Shown here in pieces: positions 22,579-35,770 of a stretch of DNA of 64,000 bases. Under the pieces are notes generated by a model, which saw nothing but the letters and a program-made list of their open reading frames with translations, did no database searches and was not told the DNA's origin. Location of the stretch: assembly GCF_030936135.1 (NCBI RefSeq), contig NC_082610.1:14357928-14421927 (forward strand), written 5' to 3'. Each line of letters starts with the position of its first letter. The stretch's first letter is position 1. Both the position numbers and the translations under genes were made by a program. Source of the DNA: Gavia stellata (lineage: Eukaryota > Chordata > Aves > Gaviiformes > Gaviidae).

Positions 22579-23539
22579 CTGCAAAGAAGGAAAGAAATTC
22601 AAAAATATAACAGGAATTGACAGAATAACAACTTTATTATGCACACCTGTATTTTTACAAAAGGTTTTAAAAATACAGTGTTGTGCAACTGTAGTATACA
22701 AGTAAAATGATAGCAGTACTTCATTGCTTAGGAGTGGTCTACCTCTCCTTTAAGAGACTTTTGAGCATTGGTATCAAATTGACCAACTGTCTCTGGTTTC
22801 CAGCCAAGGATGAACTCATTATACAATCACTTCTACAAAGTGAAGTGAATGTGAGTTTCACAGAATGTTTCTCAGCTCAGGAAATGCCATTTCTTAAGTT
22901 GCACTGCTGCACGCACGCATACCACCATTTTAATGTCTTTTCTTTAAATAGTTGATAGTGGTTTTAATATGTATCTAGCTTTGCATGTGTTCTTCTTCCA
23001 TACATTTTCTTTCTTAATGCACACCACTTTTCAAGATTAGCATAATTATGAAGGAGCTGCGATGAACGTTCACAAGCACTTCAAAGCTCAAGTACCATTT
23101 CTGACCACTCAAAAAGCGTTCAGAAACAGAGGAAACAACTATGATATTCAGATCCTACTTGAGAACTAGTATATAAAGGAGAAAAAAAACCAACAAACCC
23201 TTCAAGATACTGTAGTATCAACAAAAACAAAAGAAGCCACCAGCCTGGAAGTGCAGTGCTGAAACAGCTGTCAAATAGATTGAGCTGATAGAAGAATACA
23301 GTGCCATCCAGGAAATAGAGCAGAATTCCAGACAATGAGGCCAAGAAAAGGAGAATAGGCTTTTCTGTGTATCACATAGCAAATTAAGTCTACTTGGCCA
23401 AACAAATTTGCCTTTTATCTGTTCTTCTATTAATTAGGGTATGTCTCTGAAGGGAAAAAAAAAAATTCTCTGGGCATTTAAAAAAAACCCAAAACAATAA
23501 TGAAGATGAACAGAGAAGTTCAACAGAAAAGTTGAAATG

Positions 23540-24510
23540 ATGTCAGATCTGCCTTATGTTCATCCTTAGCTATCAGAATGATTACCATTATCCTATTTTA
23601 TCTTTCAAAAGAACTCTGAAGATTAGAAAACACATGCATAGTTGACATGAATGCATCTGTCTCCTTTAACAGTTGATTACAAAAGGGTCTGGAAGACACT
23701 CTAGAGTAAAAAGGATGGCCTTTCCTATTCATGTCCATGGGAAGAATAGATCTTGGTTAACCCCATTCTTGTAGAAAAGTCTCCAGAACATTGTCATGGA
23801 CTTCCTGCTTGTGATACGGATGCTTGAAATGACCTAATCTGTTTTCCAGCTCATTCAAGAACCCAGGCAGATTGCTGGCAGAAATGTCTGATACCCGATA
23901 TGCTATACTTCTGGGGAGGACAGCATACCTCCTTGCAATCTCAAGTCACCCAAGAACAACTTCTAGCCAAAAAAGCAAGCTCTGTTACAAAGACCTGGAA
24001 GAATGGGTAATTAGAAGAACATTCTAATAATAATGTTGCTCAGACTCAGCCACAAAAAGTCTATACTTCAAAGAAGGGGCAAAACTTCACTAAACAACCA
24101 GTAGAAGAGTAAGCTATTTCCTACCACTTCTGCTTGCTTTTGGTACAATGTTCCCTTGTGGCCCGTCATATTCCTTTGGAATGGATGCTAAAAAATCCCT
24201 TTCTTTACAATTGTTTTATTCTCCCTGGAAACACAAAAGCCAAGAAAATTGCCTAAGAAATAAGGAGGAGGTGAAAGCGCAGACTGCTGTCCCTGCTGCG
24301 TCAAGTGAGGCTTGCAGGATTGTTCTAGATGACATATGACCCTCAATAATTGGAGCGTCAAACTTCTGGCAAAAATCTTTGGGCAGTAATCTGATAAAGG
24401 TCACCAGATGGTCAAAGATCTTGTGGATATAGTTTGAGAAGCACACAAGGTAGTTCCCAGTGTGGAACTGAAGTGAGGCTGAAGAGTCCAGTCTTTTATG
24501 GAGCACAAGT
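23540..24510 (-). mobile_element. Decayed DIRS-like tyrosine-recombinase retrotransposon fragment
   Basis: Minus-strand relic. Positions 24506-24216 keep an open frame with RTILQASLDAAGTAV and a following FLRQFSWL. This resembles the gag-like ORF of DIRS elements, the family from which the LAP2-alpha C-terminus is thought to derive. Downstream, about 23,930-23,560, frames broken by stops still read FLNELENRLGHF, then VLETFLQEWG and further residues. The spacing matches the RNase H-side motif of DIRS polyproteins (N-LAD-LSR, then WG-P-IDLFAT). The reverse transcriptase that should lie between is missing, so the copy is internally deleted. The family assignment is from remembered motifs. Confidence 0.55.
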
Positions 24511-24869
24511 AATGAAGTTCTTAGAAAAGTAGCCTTGGAAGGTACTTATGAAGCACTGAGGGGAGGTGAAGATCTAGACCACAGGGAGATCTTTTCCTTA
24601 AGAACATAGTAATATGCAAGGATTTTACTTATTGTCACATTGACATTATGCAGGAGGTTGATACTTGTGCATGCTCTTGCTACTATCAATAAGATTATCT
24701 GACCTATAGTGCTAGGTCCAGATATGCTCTCTGTGTGAACATAAACATAGATCAGCTGATAAAGAGAATACTGAATCCTTGCCTAATTCAAACAAAGTAT
24801 GTTTAGCTTACTATTAATCATCAAGGAAGCTTTTTAAGCAAGCTAGCCCCTAAGAGAGTCCCATAGCCT

Positions 24870-24945
24870 GTCGATATGGAAAAAAGGAAGAAGGAGGGGA
24901 AAAAGGGGGGAAAAAAGGTAGGGAAGGAAGAAAAACAGATGCCAG
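24870..24945. repeat. Purine-only low-complexity tract
   Basis: An A/G tract with G runs of four to six bases and A runs. Simple sequence, with no gene. Confidence 0.7.
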
Positions 24946-27900
24946 ATTTCTTATCAGAAGAAATGGCTTTTGACTCTTGGAACATATTGTTTTCATTCCA
25001 TGTCTAAAAAATTTACATTTGTATTTGTGAACTATGTTCAGTGATTAAGTAATTAACAGTACATGGAGAGTACCTGATTCTATTGGTTAAGGTTCATGTA
25101 AGTTAAATTTCTGCAAGTAATTTTGTCATTACGACTAACTTTTGAAGTATCTGGGAAAGCATGGCCTGACTTCACAAACTTCTTATAAAACATCATGTCC
25201 ATTTATAAAAATGATTTATATATGTTTCAGATTAACACAAACAGAAAACAAATGTACCTGTGCGTACTGCTCTGGCAACTGGAATCTTGTTACCTTACAT
25301 ATAGTAAAATAAACTGATATATACTCATTTCATTTATGTCCCAAGTCAATATATTCCTGCATATGCTATAAAAACAAAGGCTTTTAGCTAGACCTCTCAG
25401 AAGCATGATCCTGTTTATAGGTCATTATTGCCTAAAGCCTCAGTATAAAAAAATAAATACTAAAGCATCATTCCTGCCTATCCTCTCTAAGGCTCTTTTA
25501 TTTTGCTGGGCAGTGTACAGAATCGGGCTTCTCAACTCAAAACCTGAAAATTCTTTAGTTATTTTAATTTACATGCCAGATTAATACATTTTACAGCAAT
25601 TCAACGTTTTTCTGTTCAGAAATATGTTAATTGCACCATTACATTTGGTACAGACCTATTTGTGTAGGAGACCTGGCTGGGGAGCTAACTAAATAGGATA
25701 CATCCCAGAATTTCAGTTAACAGCACAACTGCCCCATGTACATTTTAACAATTCCTAAACTACTAAATATATAAATTAAGTGTGGAAAATGGTTATCTTT
25801 TTTTCCCTAATATATCAGAAAGCATTGAAAGTTTAATTAAGCATTTCCTTAAAACTGGAACGCTGTTTTCCTTCTTTCTTCCACCCCTCTCAGAACTTGC
25901 ATGAAAAATGCATCAATCATGGGAACGGGCCATGTTAACAAATAAAAGCAAAACTAAATTTATGTGTAAAGGATAGATTCCTAACTTTCAGCATTAAAGA
26001 AAGCAAACATGCCAACTACATAATATATTAACGAACAGGGCTATTTGAGTAACTTCACAATAAGTAATCAAGTCCAAAACTGAAGAACATAAAATCTTGT
26101 TTAAATCCAACCTTTAACAATACTATTTCACATCCGATGTTCACTTTTTTATATAAAAGTGCCTCAGAATTAACAGCAGCAATTCAAATACATGATGTAA
26201 GCAACTTCAGTTAAAGAATGTCACTCAGCTTTGGTATTTGGCTAACCCCCGATATATAGCTTCTTTGGTAATTTTTATGTATCAGCTAATGAAAGCAGCG
26301 TGTAGTGTTTTAAACCCCAAAGGCTGCATGCATCTAGGAGACCTACATTTAGGAAACTACTACATTGCAATAAGCCTTACAATAATTAAGTACTAAAAAA
26401 CAAAGTGGCCAGGAATCACAAACTTTCAAACCATTATCAAGCACGCTTTGGTATTAAGCAGTAATTATTATGAATTTTAGAGTCTTTGTAATTAGCAGCA
26501 GTCACAGAGAAACAGATTACAAATCAGCAAATTTTACAAATCAGCAAGTAAGTAAACAATAATAAAGGGTAATACAGGTACATGTTCACTTCATTTACTA
26601 ATTGTACTGTTTGTTCACTATGCTTTTTTCTCTAGCAATATATTGGCATAATATTCACATTTAATAAACATTCTAATTCTAGTAAGGAAGACACTTTGAA
26701 TATAGCAATACAAGTAATCAAGTAAACATAGCAGTACAGTTTGTTGCAGATCAGCACTAGTGAATACTGATTCAGTGAAATTTATTATGTGATATCTATT
26801 CCTCTTGAAAAAAATATTTGAATGCTCAGTAAATAAAAACCTCTGTAACTCAGTTCATGGGCAATGTTATGCTAATAGTTATAATGAGATAAGATACATG
26901 TGTTTCATGTAACTTGCAATTGATATAATGTTTTTTCCAAACGTAATTAAAATTCCATCAAGGTTGAACTAGACAAGACTTTCAGGTCTCAAAAAACCCT
27001 CAAGATTTTTTTCCATGCTTCCATAAACTCTTACATAATTTAAACAATCACAACAGGAATCATTATGGAATGGTATAAATGATATTGCAAGTACATGCTA
27101 AACAAGAAATCCGTTAATGATGTAAACGTAAATGTAGTTCTTCACTGATACAGTGTTTGAGTTTGTTATATTAAGCATCAGTCATTGCTACGTAGTTATT
27201 ACTAATTGAGCGTAAGTGCAAAGATATCATAATGTAAACTTCTGGGTTTCATTAATCAGCTCTGGTAAAACCTATTGCTGTGTCCAGTTTGCTCTCTTTC
27301 AAGGTCCTTTCCTCTCAGGTTGTTGTAATTCAAACACAAAAACTCCAAAGCAACGAAAGAACCCTTCTAAATGTGTTGCTTTTGTTACTGTGGGTCAATT
27401 ATTATTTCATTGCAAGAAAGATCCAACAGGTGCACATGGCTGATTGTTTCTACATCATTACTTTGTACCCCAAAACGCTGGACACATTTGAGCTACAAAT
27501 AAGCACATAAAATTTAATCAACTGAAGTTAATACACTTGCATTATCTAGATTCAGAATTTGTAAAATTTCCACAGCATACCCTCATTTTTGCTTACATAG
27601 TCAATTCAGACATGTTGTTAACAATAGGGGAGAGAGGCTTTTTATGATGGACTAGTCTTTGCTGCTTGGGTAAACCCCACAGAGATTAGCAGTATTTTCT
27701 AAAAGATCCTGTTTATTCTTACTCATAAAGAATATCACCTGACAAAAATGAAGAGCTTGGAAATATTTAAATACATTTTCACATCCAACTATTCTTCCTC
27801 CTCTTACTGTAACATGCCTAAAGGTAATAAGCGCTAGTTTTGAGCACAAAAAGAGCTGAGTTAAATGAGCAAGTCACTTATCTGCTACTCAGTCTTGTGA

Positions 27901-28593
27901 AACTGCTGTCTGCTTTACCTACATTTGTTTGCATTTGACGACTAAATACAATCCCTCAATGTTTGTAAATAATCATGACGTATCATTATACCATACAGAG
28001 GAGACAAAAGCAGCAAACCCAGCAGAGTTACAAAAACATTTCAAGTCTTCAGCTGGTGTGCAGTTTCTGATGTGGTAAATTCAGGCTCTGAGTTGTCCTG
28101 AGCCCACAGCACGCAGCGGGTACTGCTTTCAATAAACTGTGAATGGTGAAAGGGAGAGGGAGCTTCAGCTAAGATGCTAAGAGCAGACTGATAAATTACT
28201 GCAATTGTACGCAGTATTGACTATGAATGCTGAACAGTCCTATTGCTTTATATGAGGAAGAAAAGTAACTTTTAGCTAAATAAGTAGACTTAAATAGGAA
28301 AGATTACTGAGACAAGTTGTTTGAAATTGGAACACTTCACTGCATGTCATGACTTCCTGGACAACATAGAAGGCTCAGGTTGTGTATGATGAACAACTTG
28401 GTCTTAACAATTAATAAAAATAATATTAACCTAAGAAATGCTGGTGCCGTGCTTAGGTTTTAGAGGACAGACATAAACCACGTAAATTTGTAATTTTAAA
28501 ACCAGATGATTTCTGTCTCTTACCACAATTTATTCCTGTCTGCCTTTTTACTCAAATGAATTCCTTCTGTGGTTAGAATTACAAAATACTTCC

Positions 28594-28626
28594 ACATTAA
28601 TGAGCTAATTAGCTTAATTGCGTAAT
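28594..28626. promoter_or_regulatory. Cluster of homeodomain-type TAAT motifs
   Basis: Within 35 bases there are ATTAATG, the 12-bp palindrome AGCTAATTAGCT (28603-28614), TTAATTG and GTAATTT. Such TAAT clusters are common in developmental enhancers of vertebrate gene deserts. Function is inferred; conservation was not tested. Confidence 0.3.
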
Positions 28627-31600
28627 TTTGCTATTTTTTTAATCTCATGTTGAATCTCCAGAAGAAATAGTTACTAAGTCACAATTACAGGATTCTGTTA
28701 CAATTCTCCTTCTTTTGGGAGGGGGCGGGGGAAGTTACATGTACGTGTTTTGTTCTGGAGATTTATTTACATAGACTGTCTTATTAGACGATCATTACTT
28801 TGAATGCTAAAACCGAATTAATCTCCAAACATCTTAGAAGTCAAGATAATGATACATAATAGTTTATGATAATCTTTGAATGCTTAATATTCCAGATAAT
28901 ACTTTTTTTTATTAAAGAGGTAAGATATTGTACATATTTCCACATAATTTCTGTCAAAGCACTATTATTCAGACGTCTGCAGCCTGATACTTCAAGTCAA
29001 AGGTTTTGGTTTTATGTAATTATGAACAAAATAAATAGTGAATATGTTAATATCTTCTTCTAGGTCCAAGCTTTTACAATACTTACCACAAGAAAGCATT
29101 AAGTATGATGAACTTCTGAATACATTAAGGCCTATAAGGGTTTCATACACATAACTGAATGAAATAATACAGCCAAACAAAACAGTTGAGGTTGTACTCA
29201 AGCATGTGCTGAAACACAGGCCAGACCCTGAAGAGGTATAACTCAGCACAATTTCTTTACTGGGTTGTTTTATGCCTGCTGACAATATAATGTAATTTTA
29301 GCAATTTAACAGAATTTAAATGAATGTTAATTAACAAGGACCTGTCTTAATGATTTAGGGTCAATAAAATGGCTATCTGAAAGAAGTGGAAATGAGAGAA
29401 GCTGACTGAATGATTCAGCTCACTTTTTCTTCCCCTCTTCCCCCCAATAAATGACTGACTTGGACTGATTTTGATCTTTTTCAGAATATATTTATGCATC
29501 TGATGCTCATGTGTTAAGTCAGACTTCTCTGAAAAACCAAACCAGCTCCCTAGTTAGATTTAATCTTTAGCACTATTAATGAACAGAGTCCATAAAATGC
29601 CTCTATTTCAATTCAAGACAGAAATTTCAATTAGCAAGTTAAGGACTGAATTGCCATTGAAATATTAGTATGTATTCTTAAGTTTAATGCTATTTCACTG
29701 AAGGTGTAGATTTTATAATAAAACATGATTCAGCATAAAGTAAACTTTTTATAGAGAGATGCTACGTATGAAGAAAGTCACCCATTTTCTGTTTTATTAT
29801 TAATCTTCAGTTTTGCTTACAATAGAATGACAAATTGTACTCGAATAATCAGCTTTGAAAAAGGGAAATCTGGCAAAAAAATTCACATTTGACAAATTCC
29901 TTCATTTTTATTGTCAAAAAAATTAAACTATCCCGCTATTCTCCAAATAAGCTCATGTAAAAAAATCAGTACCATATATAATTACAGTTCTCTAATATCT
30001 TAAAGCCAGTATTTTGACAGCCATTTGTTGAACTTGATAGCCCATTATCTTTATTTTTATTAGGAAATAAGCATCCAAATTAGGGAAAAAATTCAGCCAA
30101 AGACATCCTCATTTATTTAAATGGGTAATTTCTGAATGACTTCTCCAATTTTTTTTTTTAATTTATACATTATATATTGCATAAAAGTGATGTTTTAAAA
30201 AGTTATGCAATTCCATCAAAACTTTCCATAAAGCTAATATGAAGTGTTAGACTATTAATGTTATTTGAAAAAATACACAGATTATACGTGGCCTGACTGT
30301 TGAATCAATAATCACATCAGCGTCAATAGATTCTGCTTGTAAAACATTAAAAATCACTGTCTATTGACAATTTCACCTTTAAAGTGAGAGCTAGGGTATG
30401 ATCAAGACACATTTCAGCTGTAGAGGTGCACGTCATTACATACTTATCTGGAGATACACGTTGGTCCATTTCAGAAAAGTCCAAGTTTGTTCAGATAAGG
30501 AGGCCGATTGCTTAGATTTAAAAAAATATAGTAGTAGGAGCATCTGGATACAGTACCAGAAGCCAGCATACTGCTGCTTCTCTTCATAAAACCAAAAATA
30601 TGTGCACCAGAAAAAACTAGAGAGACCAGATAAAGATTTGTGTCCTTCTAGTTTCTAAAGAGTTAGTGTTTAATTAGGTTGACACAATATTTCTGCTACT
30701 CACTGATTGTTCCTCAAAGTTTGTTACTGCTGAGCTACAGCTTGGATCATCGCACCGACGTTTTCCTTCACCAGAAATGGGAAATCTCATCTAACAATGG
30801 CATATCATAGCAGCTCCATCTTCCCAGTGCAATCACGGACACTTTTTAAACTGACAAGCGCTATATCCACTAGAGACATCTTATCCCACAAGAAACAATT
30901 TTTTTTTCCACTACTCATTTCTAGTTTTCTTTGCCATGTGCCTGTTTTTGACAAATTAAACTAAAAGATGTAATTTGTAGTAACTTGGTCTTTGCTGCCA
31001 TGTGATGAAGACTGAAATGTTGTGACGTACCTTTGAAACTGACTGCTTCACTTAATGTGGAATGCAACTGGATCTCCCTTTCCCACCCTTAGACAGGACA
31101 AATACATTAACACCACCTTATTGCAAGTATGCTGACATCACGCATAGTGAATACACTTGCACAAGAAGCCTCTTTTACCTGTATTTTTTTTCTTCCCTTA
31201 GTAACTACATCTTGGTATCCTTCAGTCACTTGTTTCCATTATGTCTGGTTGCCTGTGAACCACGGCAGATCTCTCTAGGCCTTTAGTGCTGACGACATAT
31301 GAACATCTTAGCAGTTGATATCATAGCCTGCTTTTAAAGGATACCACATTACAGACAGATAAATTTGAGATCATCCAGGCAGATCTAATTGCTAGCAGCA
31401 GCACGTGTTTCTACAGTTTGCTAAACAGAGCAGCCACAGTGTTTGCCACAATATAAACTTAGAAAGATAATGTGTAATGCTGGTGTTTCTCCAAACATTC
31501 GCTCAAGTTTGGTTAAGACTTCTGATTTCCCTGAAATCAGTGAACCACACTTGTATGGGTTTTCTGGAGGTCTAATATTTCTTTTGTTTGTTGGTTTTTT

Positions 31601-32377
31601 TTGCTAACTGATTATGGCTCTAATAATGCCATTTCTTTATTTATTCAAGCATCTGATGTAAAACTGGTAACAAAGTTGAGGTACACACAGACAGTTACCG
31701 CCTGCACCATCTTAACTGTCTTTATATTAATTTACTAATTAATTTCTCCAACTGTAATAGTCAAGGAAAAAATAATGAAAAACATGGTATTCAAACATCA
31801 ACTTCCTCATGGATATGAATGAAAGAAAAGCAGCAAATGCAGAAACTTATTAACTCAGAGCTCCAACACAAGCTATGTCCTCTGTTCCCACCTGTTGGGT
31901 TTTTTAATACACACTCTACCCTACACCAGTAGTCAGGTAGTAGAATATTGTTCCCTAAACAAGGCATCAATTTACCCATTCTTCAATTATACACAAGAAT
32001 TTCTAGGCAAGTGATCCCAGATTATAGTTAGAAAGCCAAGCTATTTAAACCACATAGCTGGTTTAAATTTGTTTCCAATTTCAAAGGATACTTTGTTTAA
32101 AGAACTTGATTACATCTAAATCCGTTATTAAAAATGAATTTCAAATACAACAGATGCATTTTAGCCAAGATAAAGTTCAGTCCTTGAGAAAGCTATCAAC
32201 CGTATCTGGGACAATTTTGTCACAGAAATACACAGAAAGGAGAATCTAGAAAGCACTAGATATGTCTAATAATTTCCTGAAATATTAGCCTGTCAAAGTT
32301 TCTAAGTTAGGCACCATATTATTAATATCTTTCCCCATGTAAAAAGGGCAAGATTACAGTCAGGGCACAATTACATA

Positions 32378-32405
32378 CAATAATAATTAGATCTAATTAT
32401 TATTG
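32378..32405. repeat. Perfect 28-bp AT-rich palindrome
   Basis: The 28 bases read the same on both strands, centred on AGATCT with arms CAATAATAATT and its complement. The flanking bases do not pair. Confidence 0.9.
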
Positions 32406-33424
32406 CTTTGATGAATACAGTATGGAAAGCTTGAAGAGAAACTTTAAAGAGAACCTCCTAGAATGTGATTAACCTTTCCATGCTGATACAAGAGAAAGCA
32501 CAAAATGGTTTTCTGAAGCAAAGAGCTGGGCAACTGTGTCCAAAGTTATTATATGGATGCAAAAGTTGTCCACATGGTGAGAAACTGATTGGAATCACAA
32601 GACTACATTGGGAAGGAAGAATCTAATGTTTGTATTTGATGTGTCTGAAGAACAGGAGACAACAAAGGTACTTAAAGGTGAAAATGACAGCAATTTGGAA
32701 CAGTGCTGGTCCCTGCCCATACCAAGATTACAGGGCACACAATAGCCAGGGCATTGACAAAAAAAATTTGGCAGTGCAAACAGAAGGGAATGATTAAAAC
32801 TTAGAAATATTCAAGTGGATGTGGTAAGATTTAGTCATGTTCTGGATGTGTGGGTCAAAGGAGAGAAACAAGCCAAAGAAGATGCCAAGATAACAGCTTT
32901 GAGTGAAGAGAGTCACAGTTACACTCTCTGTTCTTTCTAGTTACTCTGTTTTGGAATGGAGAACAGACAATTAAAACAGCATCTTAGTATTTTGAAATAT
33001 TATAGCCCAATTTTTATTTAGAAACTTACCAAATAGCAACTGAAGACATTTATTGGTACATAGAGGCCATAGTATCAATAGTCACCGTTAAACAGATGCA
33101 GGTATTATATCATATGGTACCTTAAGAACCAACCAAAAATCACTAAACTACCTATTTCCGTTTGTTGGTGAAACTGGAAGATGACAAAAAAATACTACAT
33201 TACCCTGAAATTAATTTCTTCATCCCTATTTAAATAAAACACTTTCTATTTTTCTGTATTTCTTTGAGGACCTTATTTCTTTGAGGATTACTACCTACCA
33301 GTAGTAAATGAAAAGGTATTTCTTTATTCTTAAAACTATTCTGTCACAAGGAGAAATTTAGTTAATGCTCTTCTAATTTATGATAGATGCTATCCTACTC
33401 AAACCAAGTTTTCCTTATACTGAA

Positions 33425-33480
33425 ATTGTTGATCCTTAGATGGTAAACTCCTCAGGACAGGGCCCTATTCATAGTCATAT
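33425..33480. repeat. Possible ancient L2/MIR-type tail
   Basis: The stretch TAGATGGTAAACTCCTCAGG followed by ACAGGGCCCT resembles the conserved 3' core shared by old L2/MIR-like elements of amniotes (TAGA-TGTAAGCTC-TGAGGGCAGGG). It is short and diverged, so this is only a suggestion. Confidence 0.3.
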
Positions 33481-33664
33481 CCTTTGACAAAGGAATACGC
33501 TAGGAAGAGTCTCGTTAGGCAACAGGGATGCTACTAGAGAACAATTATATTCCCATGACATTTTGGAATGAATTCTGTATCCATTTCTTCAGGGTGTTTT
33601 TGCACAGTCATACCACTGAAATAAAAGCTAATTATTTCATCGTAAATGATCTGAAAACAAATAA

Positions 33665-34610
33665 ATAGTAAGGTGGTGAAGTATGCTGTCGATACTAAGT
33701 TACTGAGATAGTAAAAATAGAGCTGGCTGAGGGAATCTGCATCCAGCCTCACAATCTTGAGTGCATAGGCAGGTGAAATTTAATGTAGATAAGCATAACG
33801 TGAACACAGAAAAAAATCCTATCCTTACCTATAAAATCATCTAGTGGATGTAGATGTGAACAGTCAGAAAATAGATCCTGGGATCTCTATAGTTAATGTT
33901 TGTTCAGTGTTCAACAGAACAACGTTCAGCAATGCTCAGTTTGTCTGTTTTCTGCTTCCTTAACAAAGCAAAACAAATAAATGACAGGAATTTTAAAGAA
34001 AGAACTGGATAATGACAAGAAAACCATTATTTTTGACTGTTCTTGTATCTTGAATACTGTGTGTAACTCCTGGTGTCCTCAAGTCCAAAAGCATATAGTA
34101 CTGCTCACAAAATAAAAAAAAAAGACAGATTAATAAGAACATATGAAAAAAACCAAATAGACTAGAAGTCTTCAGCCTGGAAAAGACAAGACTGAGGAAA
34201 GATATCAAATCATGAGTTGAGGAGAGAAGGTGACTAGAGAGCAGCTGTTCATTGTTTCTATCAAAATGAAAAGCACCTATAACAGATAGGAACCTAAAAA
34301 AACCCAAAATGAAACATTTCACACAATGCATAGTCAAGTTGCACTGAGCAAGGACCTCTTCCTGTAGTACGCTGCAGATGCCAAAAGCCTATGTGGACTT
34401 AAAAAAAAAAAAATCAAGCAAATTTGTGGAATAAAAATCTACTGACAACTGTTAAAAATAAGACACCATTTCTGATTCAGAAAGTGCTAAAGCCACAGAT
34501 GGTTGCATTCAGGCTATTAAGGGATCATATGATGTCCTATCTCTATACTCTTCCTTAGGCACTTTCTAGTGTCCACTGCTACAGTCATATACACTCAAAT
34601 ATGGTATTTT
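33665..34610 (+). mobile_element. Ancient CR1 LINE 3' fragment
   Basis: Plus-strand CR1 remnant. It follows the end of the reverse-transcriptase ORF, through a stretch equivalent to 'GTGGATAAGTGTAAAGT' (here GTAGATAAGCATAACGT), 'ATCTTGAATACTGTGT' (exact) and 'CAGCCTGGAAAAGA' (near exact). It ends in the 3' tail with GGCACTTTCTAGTGTCCACTG. Frames are broken by many substitutions and small indels, so it is long dead. The order and spacing of the blocks match full-length CR1 as I remember it. Elements of this age are shared among birds and other reptiles. Confidence 0.85.
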
Positions 34611-35630
34611 AATGAAGACTACACTATCTAATTATTTCTGAAATGCATGTATTTATAGCTGGATTCAATTGGAAAATAAAGGATATACATAATAGCAAGA
34701 AACATCTCAGCCTTGAAAACATTTACGTATACGCTTGATTGTGGCCCAGTTGATGTCGATAACATATGAATAAAAGGTAATGTAAGAATATAACCCCCAA
34801 AGGAACTTCACGCTTTCTCTTTTGAAAACTTTTTAACAAGCATTCTGTACCATCATATTGGTACGAAGTGTACCAAGCCAGGACAGAATTTCTTTTTTTG
34901 GGGGAAGAGTGTAGGAGTATTTCTTACAGAGGAAGGTGTACAATGGTATTCAAGTTCTATCTATTTGATCTGCCTTTTGAAAAGCAAATCATCACTTATT
35001 TCCATCTTCTTATGTAGAGAAGATACTTTGCCTGTCACTGCATATTGTATTTTCTGTCAGGAATCGTGCTGGATGATTTCTGCATATTGGCAACGTTTAG
35101 GCCCGCATCCTGCGGCAGCACTTCCTGCTGCACCACCGCTTCCCCAGAGCAACTGCTACTCGAGTGCTATCCAAATGTAGCAAATCACGCACAACGGCAC
35201 CAAGTCATTTCACGAATTCCTTGTTTCAATAAGCAAAAAGTGCAATCGCTGGCTTACCTGATCTGGTTTCTAAACCCATTTAAGTAAAGCGGTACAATAT
35301 GTTGTGGAAACATGGCTCAAAGGACACTTACTTTAAGTAACGAGGTAAAGGTGCAGAGAGTTATAATCAATTTCAAACGTGCTAAGCAGTTGCTCTTCCA
35401 AAAACAAACAAACAGGATGAATGAGCAAAGGCATTGCTCGCAATCCCATTAGCTGCCTGTTTTCCCTTACAGCAGTCTAAACACTTTCCATAGTCTGGCC
35501 CAGAATTATTGTTTTGATCCATTCCAAAGGGATTAGCTGTGCAAATAATCAGACCTGGTCGAGCAACGCGGTCTGATCTGTAACTTAGTTAACAACGGCT
35601 GAAAAAGGCGTAGGCAATTACTCTAATCCA
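34611..35630. other. Intergenic DNA upstream of the PDE3B island
   Basis: Non-repetitive sequence with rising GC towards the PDE3B CpG island. It contains good minus-strand donor-like sites near 35,266 and 35,330 and an 8-bp inverted repeat (ATCAGACC 35548-35555, GGTCTGAT 35570-35577). No protein-coding exon is recognised. Confidence 0.4.
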
Positions 35631-35637
35631 TACTTAC

Positions 35638-35770
35638 TTTTCAGGTGTTAAAAACCAAAAGAGAGCACACTTCGATACTCTCTCCCTCTGCGCTTTAAAG
35701 CCCGTGTAGCAACTTTCCCGTGGTACCTCAGAACAGAAGGGCAAGGGGAAGAAAAGAAGTTCAAGCAGCT
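35638..35770 (-). other. Candidate first exon of a transcript divergent from PDE3B
   Basis: At the left edge of the PDE3B CpG island the minus strand carries a near-consensus splice donor, CTGAAAA then GTAAGTATGG (GTAAGT at 35637-35632). Leftward transcription from the island would give a non-coding first exon, since no ATG is seen. Human PSMA1 has a long isoform starting far upstream near PDE3B, so a minus-strand transcript from this island has a precedent; the human alternative first exon was not recognised here. The right limit is arbitrary. Confidence 0.3.

Larger units (their letters stand above)
24946..33400. other. AT-rich intergenic region
   Basis: About 8.5 kb, strongly AT-rich, without a recognisable gene. 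Many TAATTA-type motifs occur, densest near 28,600, so parts may be distal regulatory DNA. The open frames are short and look accidental. Confidence 0.5.

Noticed and set aside
26940-27060. CR1-like 3' tail (GTTGAACTAGACAAGACTTTCAGGTC)
   Set aside because: Similarity to the CR1 end (GGTTGGACTAGATGATCTTTAAGGTC) is short and isolated, with no CR1 body beside it.
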